Source of the DNA: Oceanobacillus bengalensis
GTDB lineage: Bacteria; Bacillota; Bacilli; Bacillales; Amphibacillaceae
Length of the DNA: 64,000 bases
Direction of reading: 5' to 3'
NCBI RefSeq assembly: GCF_003628445.1
Contig: NZ_RBZO01000005.1
Coordinates: 62,001-126,000, forward strand
Numbering within the stretch: the stretch's first letter is position 1; each line of letters opens with the position of its first letter. This document shows positions 1-9,304 of the stretch, piece after piece. The notes under the pieces were generated by a model, which searched no databases, had not been told where the DNA came from, and was given only the letters and a program-made list of their open reading frames with translations. The position numbers were made by a program, and so were the translations under genes.

Positions 1-1582
1 CTTTTTTCGCTTGCGTTAACGCTTCTTCTAAAATTTCTTTCGATAATCCATCAATTTTAATGTCCATTTGAAGGGCTGTAACACCTTTTTCCGTTCCAGC
101 TACTTTAAAGTCCATATCACCTAAAGCATCTTCCATGCCTTGGATGTCAGTTAAAATAGTATAATGTTCACCGGATTTAACTAGACCCATCGCAATACCT
201 GCAACTGGAGATTTAATTGGAACACCCGCATCCATCATTGCTAACGTACTTGCACAAATACTAGCTTGGGATGTTGAACCATTTGATTCCAATACTTCTG
301 AAACCAAGCGAATCGTGTACGGGAAGTCTTTTTCTGATGGTACAACTTTTTCAAGTGCTCTTTCTCCAAGCGCACCATGTCCAATTTCACGACGACCTGG
401 TCCTCTAATTGGTCCCGTTTCCCCTACGCTAAATTGTGGGAAATTGTAATGATGCATAAAACGTTTCGACTCATCTAAATCCAAACCATCAAGAATTTGA
501 ACATCACCTAAAGCACCAAGTGTACATACACTTAAGGCTTGTGTTTGCCCGCGTGTGAACAATCCAGAACCATGTGTTCTAGGAAGTACGCCTACACGTG
601 ATGATAATGGTCTAATTTCATCGATTTTTCTTCCATCTGGACGAATCTTCTCAACAGTGATTAGGCGTCTAACTTCTTCCTTCACCATTTTATCTAACAT
701 ATTCTTAACCTGTCCGATTACTTCTGGTTCTGCTTCTGCGTAACCCTCAAGTACTTCATCTTTTGCTTGTTTAATCGCATCTTCTCTTGCATGCTTTTCT
801 TTCACTTGGATTGCTGTAATAATTTTTTCCTTTGCTTCTGTTTCAACTTTCGCAGCTAAATCAGCTTCTACTTCAAATAATTTCACTTCTGATTTTTCCA
901 CTCCAACAGCTTTAACTATCTCCTCTTGGAATGCAACCAGACGCTTAATTTCTTCATGTCCGAACATGATTGCTTCTAACATAATTTCTTCCGGAACTTC
1001 ATTTGCTCCAGCTTCTACCATGTTGATTGCATCTTTTGTTCCAGCAACCGTTAATTCGATATCACTTTTCTCTTGCTGCTCAATTGTTGGATTGATGATG
1101 AATTCACCATCAATTCTCCCTACATGTACTCCTGCAATTGGTTGCTCAAATGGAATATCTGACGTACTTAATGCTATCGATGAACCGATCATTGCAGCAA
1201 TTTCAGAAGAACAATCCTGATCCACACTCATAACGATACTAATCACTTGTACTTCATTTCTAAAGCCATCTGGAAACATCGGACGAATTGGACGGTCAAT
1301 CAAACGAGAGGTTAAAATTGCCTTCTCACTCGGTCTACCTTCGCGTTTAATAAAGCCTCCAGGAATTTTACCTACTGCATATAGACGTTCCTCATAATTC
1401 ACCGTTAATGGGAAGAATGGTAAGTCCTTTGGCTCTTTGGATGCGGTAGCTACAGCTAGTACAGAGGTATCACCATAATGAATCATACATGCCCCATTCG
1501 CTTGCTTTGCTAATTCTCCTAGTTCAACAGTGAATTTCTTACCAGAAATTTCAGTCGAGAATATTTGCTTTTCTTCTGCCAC
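1..1582 (-). CDS. pnp: Polynucleotide phosphorylase, 5' part of gene (runs off window start)
   Basis: 3'-to-5' phosphorolytic exoribonuclease of the RNA-degradation machinery. About 527 codons are present, covering the two RNase PH domains and the alpha-helical linker; the KH and S1 RNA-binding domains lie beyond position 1. The N-terminal part carries the family signature [10 protein letters not shown] and later [12 protein letters not shown] and [13 protein letters not shown] chose the GTG start at 1582 because AAAGGAG lies 9 bases upstream and no ATG is available. The gene has its own sigma-A-like promoter. B. subtilis PnpA is about 700 residues, so roughly a quarter is missing only because of the window edge. 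The identification is secure. Confidence 0.96.
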   Translation of the reverse strand, partial: MAEEKQIFSTEISGKKFTVELGELAKQANGACMIHYGDTSVLAVATASKEPKDLPFFPLTVNYEERLYAVGKIPGGFIKREGRPSEKAILTSRLIDRPIRPMFPDGFRNEVQVISIVMSVDQDCSSEIAAMIGSSIALSTSDIPFEQPIAGVHVGRIDGEFIINPTIEQQEKSDIELTVAGTKDAINMVEAGANEVPEEIMLEAIMFGHEEIKRLVAFQEEIVKAVGVEKSEVKLFEVEADLAAKVETEAKEKIITAIQVKEKHAREDAIKQAKDEVLEGYAEAEPEVIGQVKNMLDKMVKEEVRRLITVEKIRPDGRKIDEIRPLSSRVGVLPRTHGSGLFTRGQTQALSVCTLGALGDVQILDGLDLDESKRFMHHYNFPQFSVGETGPIRGPGRREIGHGALGERALEKVVPSEKDFPYTIRLVSEVLESNGSTSQASICASTLAMMDAGVPIKSPVAGIAMGLVKSGEHYTILTDIQGMEDALGDMDFKVAGTEKGVTALQMDIKIDGLSKEILEEALTQAKK

Positions 1583-1619
1583 GATATAGTGCTCCTTTCA
1601 ATACTACATTCTATCTCTT

Positions 1620-1648
1620 ATTTTATCGTTTAAAAACATAATTGTAAA
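1620..1648 (-). promoter_or_regulatory. Sigma-A promoter of pnp
   Basis: On the minus strand TTTACA and TAAAAT are separated by exactly 17 bases, about 40 bases upstream of the GTG start. It lies downstream of the rpsO terminator hairpin, so pnp can be transcribed independently of rpsO. Confidence 0.65.
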
Positions 1649-1722
1649 TTTACTAACGTTTATAAGCTTTAGCTATTATGTATTTTATCCTTATGTACCT
1701 ATTTTACTTATAGATAATAGAA

Positions 1723-1744
1723 GAAGCAGGATTGCTCCTGCTTC
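1723..1744 (-). terminator. Terminator after rpsO
   Basis: Perfect 8-bp stem GAAGCAGG/CCTGCTTC with a 6-base loop, directly after the rpsO stop codon and followed on the minus strand by a modest T-rich tract (TTCTATTATC). Confidence 0.65.
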
Positions 1745-1749
1745 TAAAC

Positions 1750-2019
1750 TTATCTACGTAAGCCAAGTTTTTTAATTAACTCACGATAACGAGTTACGTC
1801 ATTATTACGTAAGTAGGTAAGTAAATTACGACGTTTACCAACCATTTTCAAAAGACCACGACGTGAATGGTGATCCTTCTTATGAACACGTAAATGTTCA
1901 TTAAGCGCATTGATTTCAGCAGTAAGTACAGCAATTTGTACTTCTGGTGAACCAGTGTCTGTATCATGAACTTTGTATTCACTGATTATTTCGTTTTTAC
2001 GCTCTTGTGTAATAGCCAT
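1750..2019 (-). CDS. rpsO: Ribosomal protein S15
   Basis: Primary 16S rRNA-binding protein of the small-subunit platform, 89 residues, the usual family length. The protein starts [15 protein letters not shown] and contains the S15 signature region with [12 protein letters not shown] and the C-terminal [13 protein letters not shown] longer in-frame ORF starts upstream at 2112, but ATG 2019 has GGAGGTG at proper spacing and gives the canonical N-terminus. The preceding 90 bases form an mRNA leader that may allow S15 autoregulation. It lies between ribF and pnp as in Bacillus. Confidence 0.97.
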   Translation of the reverse strand: MAITQERKNEIISEYKVHDTDTGSPEVQIAVLTAEINALNEHLRVHKKDHHSRRGLLKMVGKRRNLLTYLRNNDVTRYRELIKKLGLRR

Positions 2020-2060
2020 TTGGTACACCTCCATATAAAATCTATAGCCCCAATCTCCTA

Positions 2061-2106
2061 GCAAACGTCGGAGTAACGATATGCCAAGGGACGGTTTTAC
2101 GTTTAC
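2061..2106 (-). promoter_or_regulatory. Putative S15 autoregulatory mRNA leader
   Basis: The minus strand shows GTAAACG pairing with CGTTTGC (7 bp, one G-U) enclosing about 30 bases, between a predicted promoter and the rpsO ribosome binding site. S15 represses its own translation through 5' leader structures in several bacteria including Geobacillus. The fold here was found by eye only. Confidence 0.4.
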
Positions 2107-2107
2107 A

Positions 2108-2136
2108 AGCATAACGCTTTTTCATTAAAAAAGCAA
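2108..2136 (-). promoter_or_regulatory. Promoter of rpsO
   Basis: TTGCTT and TATGCT are separated by 17 bases in the gap after ribF, giving an rpsO mRNA with a roughly 80-base leader. Confidence 0.45.
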
Positions 2137-2153
2137 GTTTTATATGTATGACA

Positions 2154-3092
2154 TTACATAGAAAAGTATGCACGAATGTTTTTTTCATCTAATTCCATTT
2201 GTTCAATCAACGCTTCTGCTGACGAGAATTTCTCTTCATCACGCATAAATTTATACCATTCAACGTATAACGCTTCCCCATACAGGTCATTATTATAATC
2301 AAAAATATTTACTTCGATAGATAAATCTTCTCTATCAGCAGTAAAAGTAGGGTTTGTCCCTATATTTGCCATACCTTCATATGTTTCATTTTTATACAAA
2401 ACCTTTACAGCATATATCCCTGACCTTGGTAAGATGGTATCTGGATTCACCTGAATATTCGCTGTTGGATAACCAATCTCTCTTCCACGCCTGTCTCCGC
2501 GAATAACGATTCCATCCAATTTAAAGGCTCTTCCGAGTAACTTATTTGCTTCGTCAACTTGACCTGACTTCAGTAGTCCCCTTATTCTTGTTGAACTCAC
2601 TTTCTCCCCGCCCATTGTTACCTCAGAGATTGTAGTGAATGTAAATTCTCCTCGGGTGTAATCACTGATGTTAGTCATATTTCCACTACCTTTAAAGCCA
2701 AACGTGTAATCAAATCCTGCTACCAAATGTTTTATGTTTAACCCAATAATAAAGTGATCAATAAATTCCTGCGGTGATAGCTTCGATAATTCAGGGTTGA
2801 ACTCTATAATATAAAGTCGATCCACACCTAAGCTGCGCAAGATTTCCTTCTTTTCTTTTACTGGGGTTAAATATTTCACATCATGAGTACCTTTTTTTAA
2901 TACGACGGACGGGTGTGGATGAAAAGAAATAACAGCACTTTCCATGTTACGGTTTTTGGCTTCTTTTATTGCTGTATGGATTACTTTTTGATGTCCCTGA
3001 TGAATCCCGTCAAAGAAACCTATAGCTGTTACAGTATTTGGAATTTCCTCTAAAACCAATGAATGCGGATAAGTTAATTCAAATGTTCTCAT
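2154..3092 (-). CDS. ribF: Bifunctional riboflavin kinase / FAD synthetase
   Basis: Makes FMN from riboflavin and ATP, then FAD from FMN and ATP. The 312 residues match the usual length of about 316 (RibC in B. subtilis). The N-terminal half is the nucleotidyltransferase FAD synthetase domain, with GFFDGIHQGHQ near residue 26 (the GxFDGxHxGH motif) and SSTRIRGLLKSG near 166. The C-terminal half is the flavokinase domain, with GYPTANI and the NIGTNPTF motif followed by an acidic EVNIFD. It follows truB with a 23-base gap and is probably cotranscribed with it. Confidence 0.96.
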   Translation of the reverse strand: MRTFELTYPHSLVLEEIPNTVTAIGFFDGIHQGHQKVIHTAIKEAKNRNMESAVISFHPHPSVVLKKGTHDVKYLTPVKEKKEILRSLGVDRLYIIEFNPELSKLSPQEFIDHFIIGLNIKHLVAGFDYTFGFKGSGNMTNISDYTRGEFTFTTISEVTMGGEKVSSTRIRGLLKSGQVDEANKLLGRAFKLDGIVIRGDRRGREIGYPTANIQVNPDTILPRSGIYAVKVLYKNETYEGMANIGTNPTFTADREDLSIEVNIFDYNNDLYGEALYVEWYKFMRDEEKFSSAEALIEQMELDEKNIRAYFSM

Positions 3093-3115
3093 ATACGCTC
3101 ACCTATACTTCCTTC

Positions 3116-4006
3116 TCACTCACTAAAAACACGAACTGGTTTTATTTGTTCTTCGTTTTCAGGGTGGTTTTGATAGATTGCTAACAATTGCCCGTTGTGC
3201 ATTACAACAAATGGATCTGTTTGCATGATTTTATCAGGCTTAGAGAGCTTTTGACCGTATAACACTCTCTCTTTCGTTTGTCCATCAACATGTAATGTAT
3301 CTAAATGACTTAGCCCAGAGACGATAGGGGCTAATAAATCATCTTGCCTACCAGCAACCACAGCTTCCTCTATCATATCAAAAGTTATGGAATTTTTCTT
3401 TGTAAATGTCCCAGTTTCTGTTCTTACCAAATCCTGCATGTGGGCAGGATATCCTAACGCTTTTCCAATATCAACACAAAGTGTACGTATGTAGGTCCCT
3501 TTTGAACAAACTACTCTAATCTGAAAAGTATCCATTTCCTTCGATAACAATTCTATTTCATAAATAGTAATATTTCTTTTAGGACGTTCAGGCGGCACTT
3601 TCCCCATTCTTGCATATTCATACAGTTTCTTCCCGTTTACTTTTACTGCTGAATACATTGGGGGGATTTGTGTAATCATACCCTTGAAATTGTTTAGTAC
3701 ATGTAGAATTTCATCCCTAGCTGGTGACTTGCTCACTTTTTTTTCCTCGATTATAGTGCCAGTAGCATCTTCCGTATCTGTAGCGGAACCAAGTTTAACC
3801 GTTGCTACATATGTTTTCGTCGTATTTGTTAGAAATGGGACAATCTTCGTCGCTTGTCCGATACAAATAGGTAAAACACCTACTACCTCTGGGTCAAGTG
3901 TGCCAGTATGTCCTACTTTTTTGGTGTGAAACAACTTGCGTATTTTCATCACACAATCATGTGATGTCATGCCACTTGGCTTCCATAATGGTAAGATTCC
4001 ATTCAT
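3116..4006 (-). CDS. truB: tRNA pseudouridine(55) synthase
   Basis: Forms pseudouridine 55 in the T-loop of tRNAs. The corrected product is 296 residues. It contains GILPLWKPSGMTSHD at the N-terminus, the catalytic-aspartate motif HTGTLDPEVVGVLP and CSKGTYIRTLCVDIG. An upstream extension to 4072 exists, but ATG 4006 has GGAGGTG at 7 bases and yields the standard N-terminus. A terminator hairpin separates it from rbfA, unlike a simple continuous operon. Confidence 0.96.
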   Translation of the reverse strand: MNGILPLWKPSGMTSHDCVMKIRKLFHTKKVGHTGTLDPEVVGVLPICIGQATKIVPFLTNTTKTYVATVKLGSATDTEDATGTIIEEKKVSKSPARDEILHVLNNFKGMITQIPPMYSAVKVNGKKLYEYARMGKVPPERPKRNITIYEIELLSKEMDTFQIRVVCSKGTYIRTLCVDIGKALGYPAHMQDLVRTETGTFTKKNSITFDMIEEAVVAGRQDDLLAPIVSGLSHLDTLHVDGQTKERVLYGQKLSKPDKIMQTDPFVVMHNGQLLAIYQNHPENEEQIKPVRVFSE

Positions 4007-4050
4007 TCCGTTCACCTCCAGGTAATACAATAAATTAAAGCATGGAAAAA

Positions 4051-4083
4051 TCTGACTCGCAATATATACCAAAACGAGTCAGA
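4051..4083 (-). terminator. Hairpin terminator between rbfA and truB
   Basis: Perfect 9-bp stem TCTGACTCG/CGAGTCAGA followed on the minus strand by TTTTT. It is a good intrinsic terminator at the 3' end of the rimP-rbfA gene run. Confidence 0.75.
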
Positions 4084-4095
4084 TCCGTAAAACAA

Positions 4096-4437
4096 TTACT
4101 TATTCAAATCACGCAATATAGAATCGATTCGATTTCCATATGCAAAAGCTTCATCAAATTCAAATGTCAGTTCAGGTGTTTTTCGTAAACGGATGCGCTG
4201 ACCAATTTCTGAGCGAATAAACCCCTTCGCCTTCGCAAGTCCAAGTAGCGTATCCTTCTTCTGCTTGTCATCACCTAGAACAGAAATATATATTGTCGCT
4301 TGCTGAAGGTCCCCAGTTACCTCAACATCTGTAACGGTAACAAAGCCGACTCTAGGATCCTTAATTTTTCTCGTAAGAATTTCCCCTAATTCTTTTTTCA
4401 TTTGTTCTGCTACGCGATTTGCACGTAATTCAGCCAT
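4096..4437 (-). CDS. rbfA: Ribosome-binding factor A
   Basis: Small KH-fold factor that helps 30S maturation near the 5' end of 16S rRNA. The product is 113 residues: [16 protein letters not shown] at the start, [13 protein letters not shown] in the middle and [13 protein letters not shown] near the C-terminus, all standard. ATG 4437 is preferred over GTG 4446 because GAGGTG is 6 bases upstream. It follows ylxP and ends the infB transcription unit just before a terminator. Confidence 0.96.
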   Translation of the reverse strand: MAELRANRVAEQMKKELGEILTRKIKDPRVGFVTVTDVEVTGDLQQATIYISVLGDDKQKKDTLLGLAKAKGFIRSEIGQRIRLRKTPELTFEFDEAFAYGNRIDSILRDLNK

Positions 4438-4480
4438 TATATTCACCTCGTTAAAATGCCTGTTATAAAAAGAAGGGATT

Positions 4481-4759
4481 TTATAGTCGTTCTACATTCG
4501 TAATTGTACGCTCAAGTTCTGGAAATGTATCGATTATACGGAGTACCTCCCCGATTACTTGTTCCGCATGGTCTAAGTTGCGTGATATTGTAACTATTCC
4601 AAATTTCGTCCGTTGCCACAAATCATGGTAGTCTAATTCGGTTACTGCTACATTACAACTATTTTTTAGCTTAGCCATCACTCGCTTGATAATCGATCGT
4701 TTAAACTTTAAAGAGTTCCCTTCGTACATCATACACTCCACTTCAGCATATAGAATCAT
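4481..4759 (-). CDS. ylxP: Conserved DUF503-family protein YlxP
   Basis: 92-residue protein of the YlxP/DUF503 family, which almost always sits between infB and rbfA in Bacillales. Function is not established; the location suggests translation or ribosome assembly. The start codon overlaps the infB stop by four bases (ATGA), implying translational coupling. No catalytic motif is evident. The sequence ends in the typical [12 protein letters not shown]. Confidence 0.9.
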   Translation of the reverse strand: MILYAEVECMMYEGNSLKFKRSIIKRVMAKLKNSCNVAVTELDYHDLWQRTKFGIVTISRNLDHAEQVIGEVLRIIDTFPELERTITNVERL

Positions 4760-6864
4760 GAACGCTCGATTTCCTCCATTTTATATGCTTCGATAACATC
4801 TCCAACCTTAATATCATTAAAGTTCGTGATTGTTATACCACATTCATAATTTTGTGCTACTTCTTTCACATCATCTTTGAAACGTTTTAATGTATCAATT
4901 TCTCCCTCATAGATAACTACGCCATCACGGATAACTCTTACTCCAGCGTCACGAGTAATCTTACCATCTGTTACATAGCTTCCAGCAATTGTACCTACTT
5001 TCGATACTTTAAATGTTTCACGTACTTCAACTTGACCAATGACCTTCTCTTCAAATTCTGGATCAAGTAAGCCTTTCATTGCTGATTCAATTTCTTCAAT
5101 TGCTTTATAAATAACGCGATGTAGGCGAATATCTACATTTTCTCGATCAGCTGCATTCTTAGCATTTGCATCTGGACGAACATTAAAACCAATAATAATT
5201 GCATTAGAAGCAGAGGCTAATATTATATCTGATTCTGTAATTGCACCTGCACCCGAATGAATAATATTAATTTTAACGCCTTCTACATCAATCTTTTGTA
5301 GAGATGAAGCAAGTGCTTCCGTTGAACCTTGTACATCCGATTTAATGATTATGTTTAATTCTTTCATTTCACCTTGTTTTATTTGCTCAAATAGATCCTC
5401 AAGGCTAACTTTCGCTTGTCCTGAGCGATTTTCAACAATTGCTTTTTGCTGACGAGCTTCCCCAACTTGGCGGCCTTGTTTCTCATCTTCAAACACAAGG
5501 AATTGGTCACCAGCTTGCGGGACGTCATGTAAGCCAGTAATTTCAACTGGTGTTGATGGACCTGCTTCAGTAACACGTACACCAAGATCATTAATCATTG
5601 CGCGCACACGGCCAAATGTATTACCGACTACAATAGAATCACCAACACGTAATGTACCATTTTGTACGAGTAATGTAGCAACACTACCTCGCCCTTTATC
5701 TAGTTCTGCTTCAATAACAGATCCAAATGCATTTGCTTTTGGATTGGCTTTTAACTCCTCAACTTCAGCAACAAGAAGAATCATTTCTAATAACTCATCG
5801 ATACCTTCGTTTTTGATAGCAGAGATATTTACAAAAATTGTACTACCGCCCCAAGCTTCAGGTATGAGTTCATATTCTGTTAATTCTTGCATGACGCGAT
5901 CAGGATTTGCAGCCTCTTTATCCATCTTATTTACAGCAATAATAATCGGAACCTCTGCAGCCTTTGCATGATTGATCGCTTCAACAGTTTGTGGCATAAC
6001 ACCATCATCTGCAGCTACGACTAAGATAGCGATATCCGTAATTTGCGCACCACGAGAACGCATACTTGTAAATGCAGCATGGCCAGGTGTATCCAAGAAA
6101 GTAATCTTCTTCCCTTCAACCTCAACTTGATAAGCACCAATATGTTGGGTAATTCCCCCAGCTTCACCTGCTGTTACTTTCGTATGACGTATTGCATCAA
6201 GTGTAGTTGTTTTACCATGGTCAACGTGTCCCATAATCGTAACAACAGCAGGTCTTTCAATTAGACTAGCTTCATCATCTGGGGCAACATATTTATCAAG
6301 ATCGGTATCTTCTAGAATAATTTCCTTCTCAACCTCTACGTCAAATTCACTACAAATTAATTCAACAGCATCATCATCTAAATCTTGATTTTTGGTAGCC
6401 ATCACACCTAAGAACATTAATTTCTTTATAAGTTCAGCAGGTTCTTTATTTAGTTTATCAGCTAAATCACTAACCGTTAGCGTATCACTATACGTTATTT
6501 TCTTCGGTGTTACTTTTACTACAGGTTGATGATTATTGGTTGGTCTTGCTTTTTTTGGACCTTTTTGTTTCTTATTATTTTTCTTGTTATTTGGTTGGTC
6601 CCGTTTCCCGTTATTTACTGGTTTCTTATCTTTCTTTACTTCCGGCTTATTCTTATTCACAGGTTTATTATTGGTATTTTCTTGTTTACTCTTCTGCGTA
6701 TCCTGTTTTTTGCTAAATTTTTCATCAAGTTTCCCTTTAACTTCTGGTGCTATTGTTGACATATGGTTGGAAACTTCAGCATTAATTTCTTTTAAATAGT
6801 TGATTACATCTTTACTTGTTGTATTATTTTGTTTTGCATATTCATATACACGTATTTTACTCAT
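4756..6864 (-). CDS. infB: Translation initiation factor IF-2
   Basis: GTPase that places initiator tRNA on the 30S subunit and promotes subunit joining. The 702 residues compare with about 716 in B. subtilis. An N-terminal IF2_N domain ([12 protein letters not shown]) is followed by a Lys/Asn/Gln-rich disordered linker at about residues 50-115. The G domain follows, with GHVDHGKT near 210, DTPGH near 260 and NKMD near 314, then the beta-barrel and C-terminal fMet-tRNA-binding domains. It is the centre of the nusA-ylxR-ylxQ-infB-ylxP-rbfA run. Confidence 0.98.
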   Translation of the reverse strand: MSKIRVYEYAKQNNTTSKDVINYLKEINAEVSNHMSTIAPEVKGKLDEKFSKKQDTQKSKQENTNNKPVNKNKPEVKKDKKPVNNGKRDQPNNKKNNKKQKGPKKARPTNNHQPVVKVTPKKITYSDTLTVSDLADKLNKEPAELIKKLMFLGVMATKNQDLDDDAVELICSEFDVEVEKEIILEDTDLDKYVAPDDEASLIERPAVVTIMGHVDHGKTTTLDAIRHTKVTAGEAGGITQHIGAYQVEVEGKKITFLDTPGHAAFTSMRSRGAQITDIAILVVAADDGVMPQTVEAINHAKAAEVPIIIAVNKMDKEAANPDRVMQELTEYELIPEAWGGSTIFVNISAIKNEGIDELLEMILLVAEVEELKANPKANAFGSVIEAELDKGRGSVATLLVQNGTLRVGDSIVVGNTFGRVRAMINDLGVRVTEAGPSTPVEITGLHDVPQAGDQFLVFEDEKQGRQVGEARQQKAIVENRSGQAKVSLEDLFEQIKQGEMKELNIIIKSDVQGSTEALASSLQKIDVEGVKINIIHSGAGAITESDIILASASNAIIIGFNVRPDANAKNAADRENVDIRLHRVIYKAIEEIESAMKGLLDPEFEEKVIGQVEVRETFKVSKVGTIAGSYVTDGKITRDAGVRVIRDGVVIYEGEIDTLKRFKDDVKEVAQNYECGITITNFNDIKVGDVIEAYKMEEIERS

Positions 6865-6880
6865 ACGTTCACCCCCGAAT

Positions 6881-7186
6881 TTATTCCCCGATTAACGTCA
6901 TAATTTTACCTGCAAATCCTGCGTCTAATATTGCGACAGCTACTCTTTGTGATTTCCCTAAAGCATTGGATATTGTTTCCCGATCATCTTCTACCATCAC
7001 AAAAGGTATATTATAAAATTTGCATTTATCTGTTAATCTTTTTTTGGTCTGTGGACCCGTATCACTCGCAATTACTACTAATTTTGCTTTTTGCATTTTA
7101 ATATCTTTAATGATTGTCTCTTCTCCTAGTGAACATTTCCTTGCACGATATGCTAACCCTATCATATTTAGGTACTTCTTATTCAT
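6881..7186 (-). CDS. ylxQ: L7Ae-family RNA-binding protein YlxQ
   Basis: About 101-residue L7Ae/L30e/S12e-fold protein, homologous to B. subtilis YlxQ and distantly to kink-turn-binding YbxF/YlxQ proteins. It shows [14 protein letters not shown] near the N-terminus and [14 protein letters not shown], typical of the fold. ATG 7186 overlaps the ylxR stop by 8 bases and has GGTGGA upstream; an in-frame GTG at 7198 is an alternative. Its place between ylxR and infB supports an RNA-related role, but the specific target is unknown. Confidence 0.9.
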   Translation of the reverse strand: MNKKYLNMIGLAYRARKCSLGEETIIKDIKMQKAKLVVIASDTGPQTKKRLTDKCKFYNIPFVMVEDDRETISNALGKSQRVAVAILDAGFAGKIMTLIGE

Positions 7187-7457
7187 TTGTTGTTCCACCG
7201 ACTAATTTTTTCAATTCTTCATAGATAGATGGATCAACATCCGCATCTAAATGGCGATTTAATGCATTTGTTTTTTCAGCTTGTAAAATGACAGTTAAAT
7301 CCTTTGATAAATATGCACCACGGCCATTCTTTTTACCAGACGAATCAACAAATACTTCCCCTTCTTTGTTCCGAACAATGCGGATAAGGTCTTTTTTTGG
7401 TTTCATTTCACTTGTAATGACACATTTTCGTTCTGGAATTTTCCTTTTCTTAACCAC
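7179..7457 (-). CDS. ylxR: YlxR family RNA-binding protein (RnpM-type)
   Basis: 92-residue DUF448 protein. It carries the signature RKCVITSEMKPKKDLIRIVR and GKKNGRGAYLSKD. Members of this family lie in nusA-infB operons, and recent work links the B. subtilis protein to RNase P modulation (RnpM). The gene follows nusA closely and overlaps ylxQ, as in other Bacillales. Identification rests on the strongly conserved Cys and the basic GRGAY motif. Confidence 0.93.
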   Translation of the reverse strand: MVKKRKIPERKCVITSEMKPKKDLIRIVRNKEGEVFVDSSGKKNGRGAYLSKDLTVILQAEKTNALNRHLDADVDPSIYEELKKLVGGTTNE

Positions 7458-7470
7458 CGTTAATACCTCC

Positions 7471-8562
7471 TTATTCGAACAAATCTTCCTCTTCGTTAGA
7501 ATAAGTTTCTGTTGTAATCAGTCCTTCTGCTATAGCATCAGATTCACTCTTAATATCGATCTTCCATCCCGTAAGCTTCGCGGCAAGTCTTGCGTTTTGA
7601 CCACGTTTACCAATCGCTAGTGATAACTGATAATCTGGAACAATGACTGTTGTTGCCTTTTCTTCTTCATCAACTAGTACACTAACAACCTTCGAAGGAC
7701 TTAGGGCATTAGAAACGTAGACTGTAGGGTCTTCTGACCACTGTACAATATCAATCTTTTCACCCTTTAATTCATTTACGATTGCTTGAACGCGCTGCCC
7801 TTTTTGTCCAACACAAGATCCTACTGGGTCCACTTCTGGATCTTTGGCATAAACAGATATCTTAGAGCGATCTCCAGCTTCTCTAGCAACTGATTTAATT
7901 TCAACTGTCCCATCGTAAATTTCTGGAACTTCCATTTCAAAAAGGCGCTTTAATAAACCTGGGTGTGATCTTGAAATGTAGATTTGCGGTCCTTTGCTTG
8001 TATTTTCCACTTTCGTAACGTAAACTTTAAGACGGTCGTGAATATCATATGATTCAGTAGGCATTTGTTCTGCTTCAGCCAGTTTCGCTTCAATCTTTCC
8101 TAGGTTCACATAAACGAAACGTGCGTCTTTTCGTTGGATGATTCCGGTCATGACATCATCTTCCCTATCGATATACTCAGAGAATATTACACCACGTTCC
8201 GCTTCTCTAACACGTTGTGTAACTACTTGTTTTGCAGCCTGAGCGGCAATACGGCCGAAGTCTTTCGGTGTTACCTCTACTTCAATAATATCATCCACTT
8301 CATGGTTAGGGTCTTCAAGTCTCGCCTCTTCTATAGAGATTTCTTGTTGGGAGTCTTCCACTTCTTCAACAACGATTTTCCTAGAGTATACTCTCATATT
8401 ACCAGTTTCTTCATTAAGCTCTACTCTTACGTTAGAGGCAGATTTAAAATTCTTTTTGTATGCCGATATAAGAGCAGCTTCTAAAGCTTCTAGAAGAACG
8501 TCTTTGTCTATACCTTTTTCCTTTGATAAATTTTCAATTGCGTCAAACAACTGACTGCTCAC
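7471..8562 (-). CDS. nusA: Transcription termination/antitermination factor NusA
   Basis: RNA polymerase-binding elongation factor that stimulates pausing and intrinsic termination. At 363 residues it has the short Gram-positive form: an N-terminal RNAP-binding domain (MSSQLFDAIENLSKEKGI), an S1 domain at about 130-200, and two KH domains with GSCVGQKGQRVQAI and LAIGKRGQNARLAAKLTG. It lacks the C-terminal acidic repeats of enterobacterial NusA, as expected for this group. It is directly downstream of rimP. Confidence 0.97.
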   Translation of the reverse strand: MSSQLFDAIENLSKEKGIDKDVLLEALEAALISAYKKNFKSASNVRVELNEETGNMRVYSRKIVVEEVEDSQQEISIEEARLEDPNHEVDDIIEVEVTPKDFGRIAAQAAKQVVTQRVREAERGVIFSEYIDREDDVMTGIIQRKDARFVYVNLGKIEAKLAEAEQMPTESYDIHDRLKVYVTKVENTSKGPQIYISRSHPGLLKRLFEMEVPEIYDGTVEIKSVAREAGDRSKISVYAKDPEVDPVGSCVGQKGQRVQAIVNELKGEKIDIVQWSEDPTVYVSNALSPSKVVSVLVDEEEKATTVIVPDYQLSLAIGKRGQNARLAAKLTGWKIDIKSESDAIAEGLITTETYSNEEEDLFE

Positions 8563-8577
8563 TTTCCTTATCCCCCT

Positions 8578-9054
8578 TTAAAAAACTACCGCAAGCCTTG
8601 CCTTAGCTATTTTTTCGTAAGGTATTTCTACTTGTTTTGTCCTTGTTTTTACCTTGTACTCTAATGTGATTATATCTCCTTGGAAATCTTTCATCATACC
8701 TTCATACTCTTTTTTTTCTTCAATTGGTTCATATAATTTAATAAAAACATTTTTCATTATATTTTTTTCGAAATCAGCTTTCGTCTTAAGTGGGCGTTCA
8801 ACCCCTGGTGAGGATACTTCTAGAAAATACGGATCTTTTATCGGATCGTGTTCATCTAACTTTTCGCTTAACTGTTCTGAAACCTCACCACATTCAGCAA
8901 TATCGATTCCACCTGGTTTATCAATATAGACGCGTAGAAACCAGTTTTTACCCTCTTTTACGTATTCGATATCCACTAATTCTAAGTTTTTCGCTTCTAT
9001 AATAGGTTTTACTAACTCTTCTGTTGTATCTATCACATGAGAACTCACATTCAT
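8578..9054 (-). CDS. rimP: Ribosome maturation factor RimP
   Basis: 158-residue 30S assembly factor (YlxS in B. subtilis). The N-terminal alpha/beta domain includes [26 protein letters not shown], here described by its span near residues 24-50, and the linker carries [20 protein letters not shown] in the typical position, followed by an SH3-like C-terminal domain. It is the first gene of the nusA-infB run; two terminators upstream isolate it from the STAS gene. Confidence 0.95.
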   Translation of the reverse strand: MNVSSHVIDTTEELVKPIIEAKNLELVDIEYVKEGKNWFLRVYIDKPGGIDIAECGEVSEQLSEKLDEHDPIKDPYFLEVSSPGVERPLKTKADFEKNIMKNVFIKLYEPIEEKKEYEGMMKDFQGDIITLEYKVKTRTKQVEIPYEKIAKARLAVVF

Positions 9055-9126
9055 CCTCCTTCTATCAAGTCTTGTTTTATTTCTTATTATGAACTAATCA
9101 AGTAAAACTATCTATTCAATACAAAA

Positions 9127-9152
9127 CCCTTGCCAAATATGAGCGGCAAGGG
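9127..9152 (-). terminator. Second terminator before rimP
   Basis: Stem CCCTTGCC/GGCAAGGG with a 10-base loop, followed on the minus strand by TTTTG. It is the downstream one of two tandem terminators after the STAS gene. Confidence 0.7.
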
Positions 9153-9187
9153 AGAGGTTTCCTGAACAGAGTAGAAGTACGAAGAAA

Positions 9188-9208
9188 GAGTGGGCAAAAG
9201 ACCCACTC
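9188..9208 (-). terminator. First terminator after STAS gene
   Basis: Stem GAGTGGG/CCCACTC with a TCTTTTG loop and a following TTTCTTC tract on the minus strand. Confidence 0.75.
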
Positions 9209-9304
9209 TCCTGAAATGTTTCGTATCATTACTTACCACTAAGAATATATCACAAAAAAATAATCGATGCAAGGACGAAGCCTTTACAGAAGGATTATGA
9301 CAAA

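Noticed and set aside
5379-5591. Minus-strand frame inside infB
   Set aside because: It lies wholly within the infB reading frame region in another frame and shows no protein-like features.
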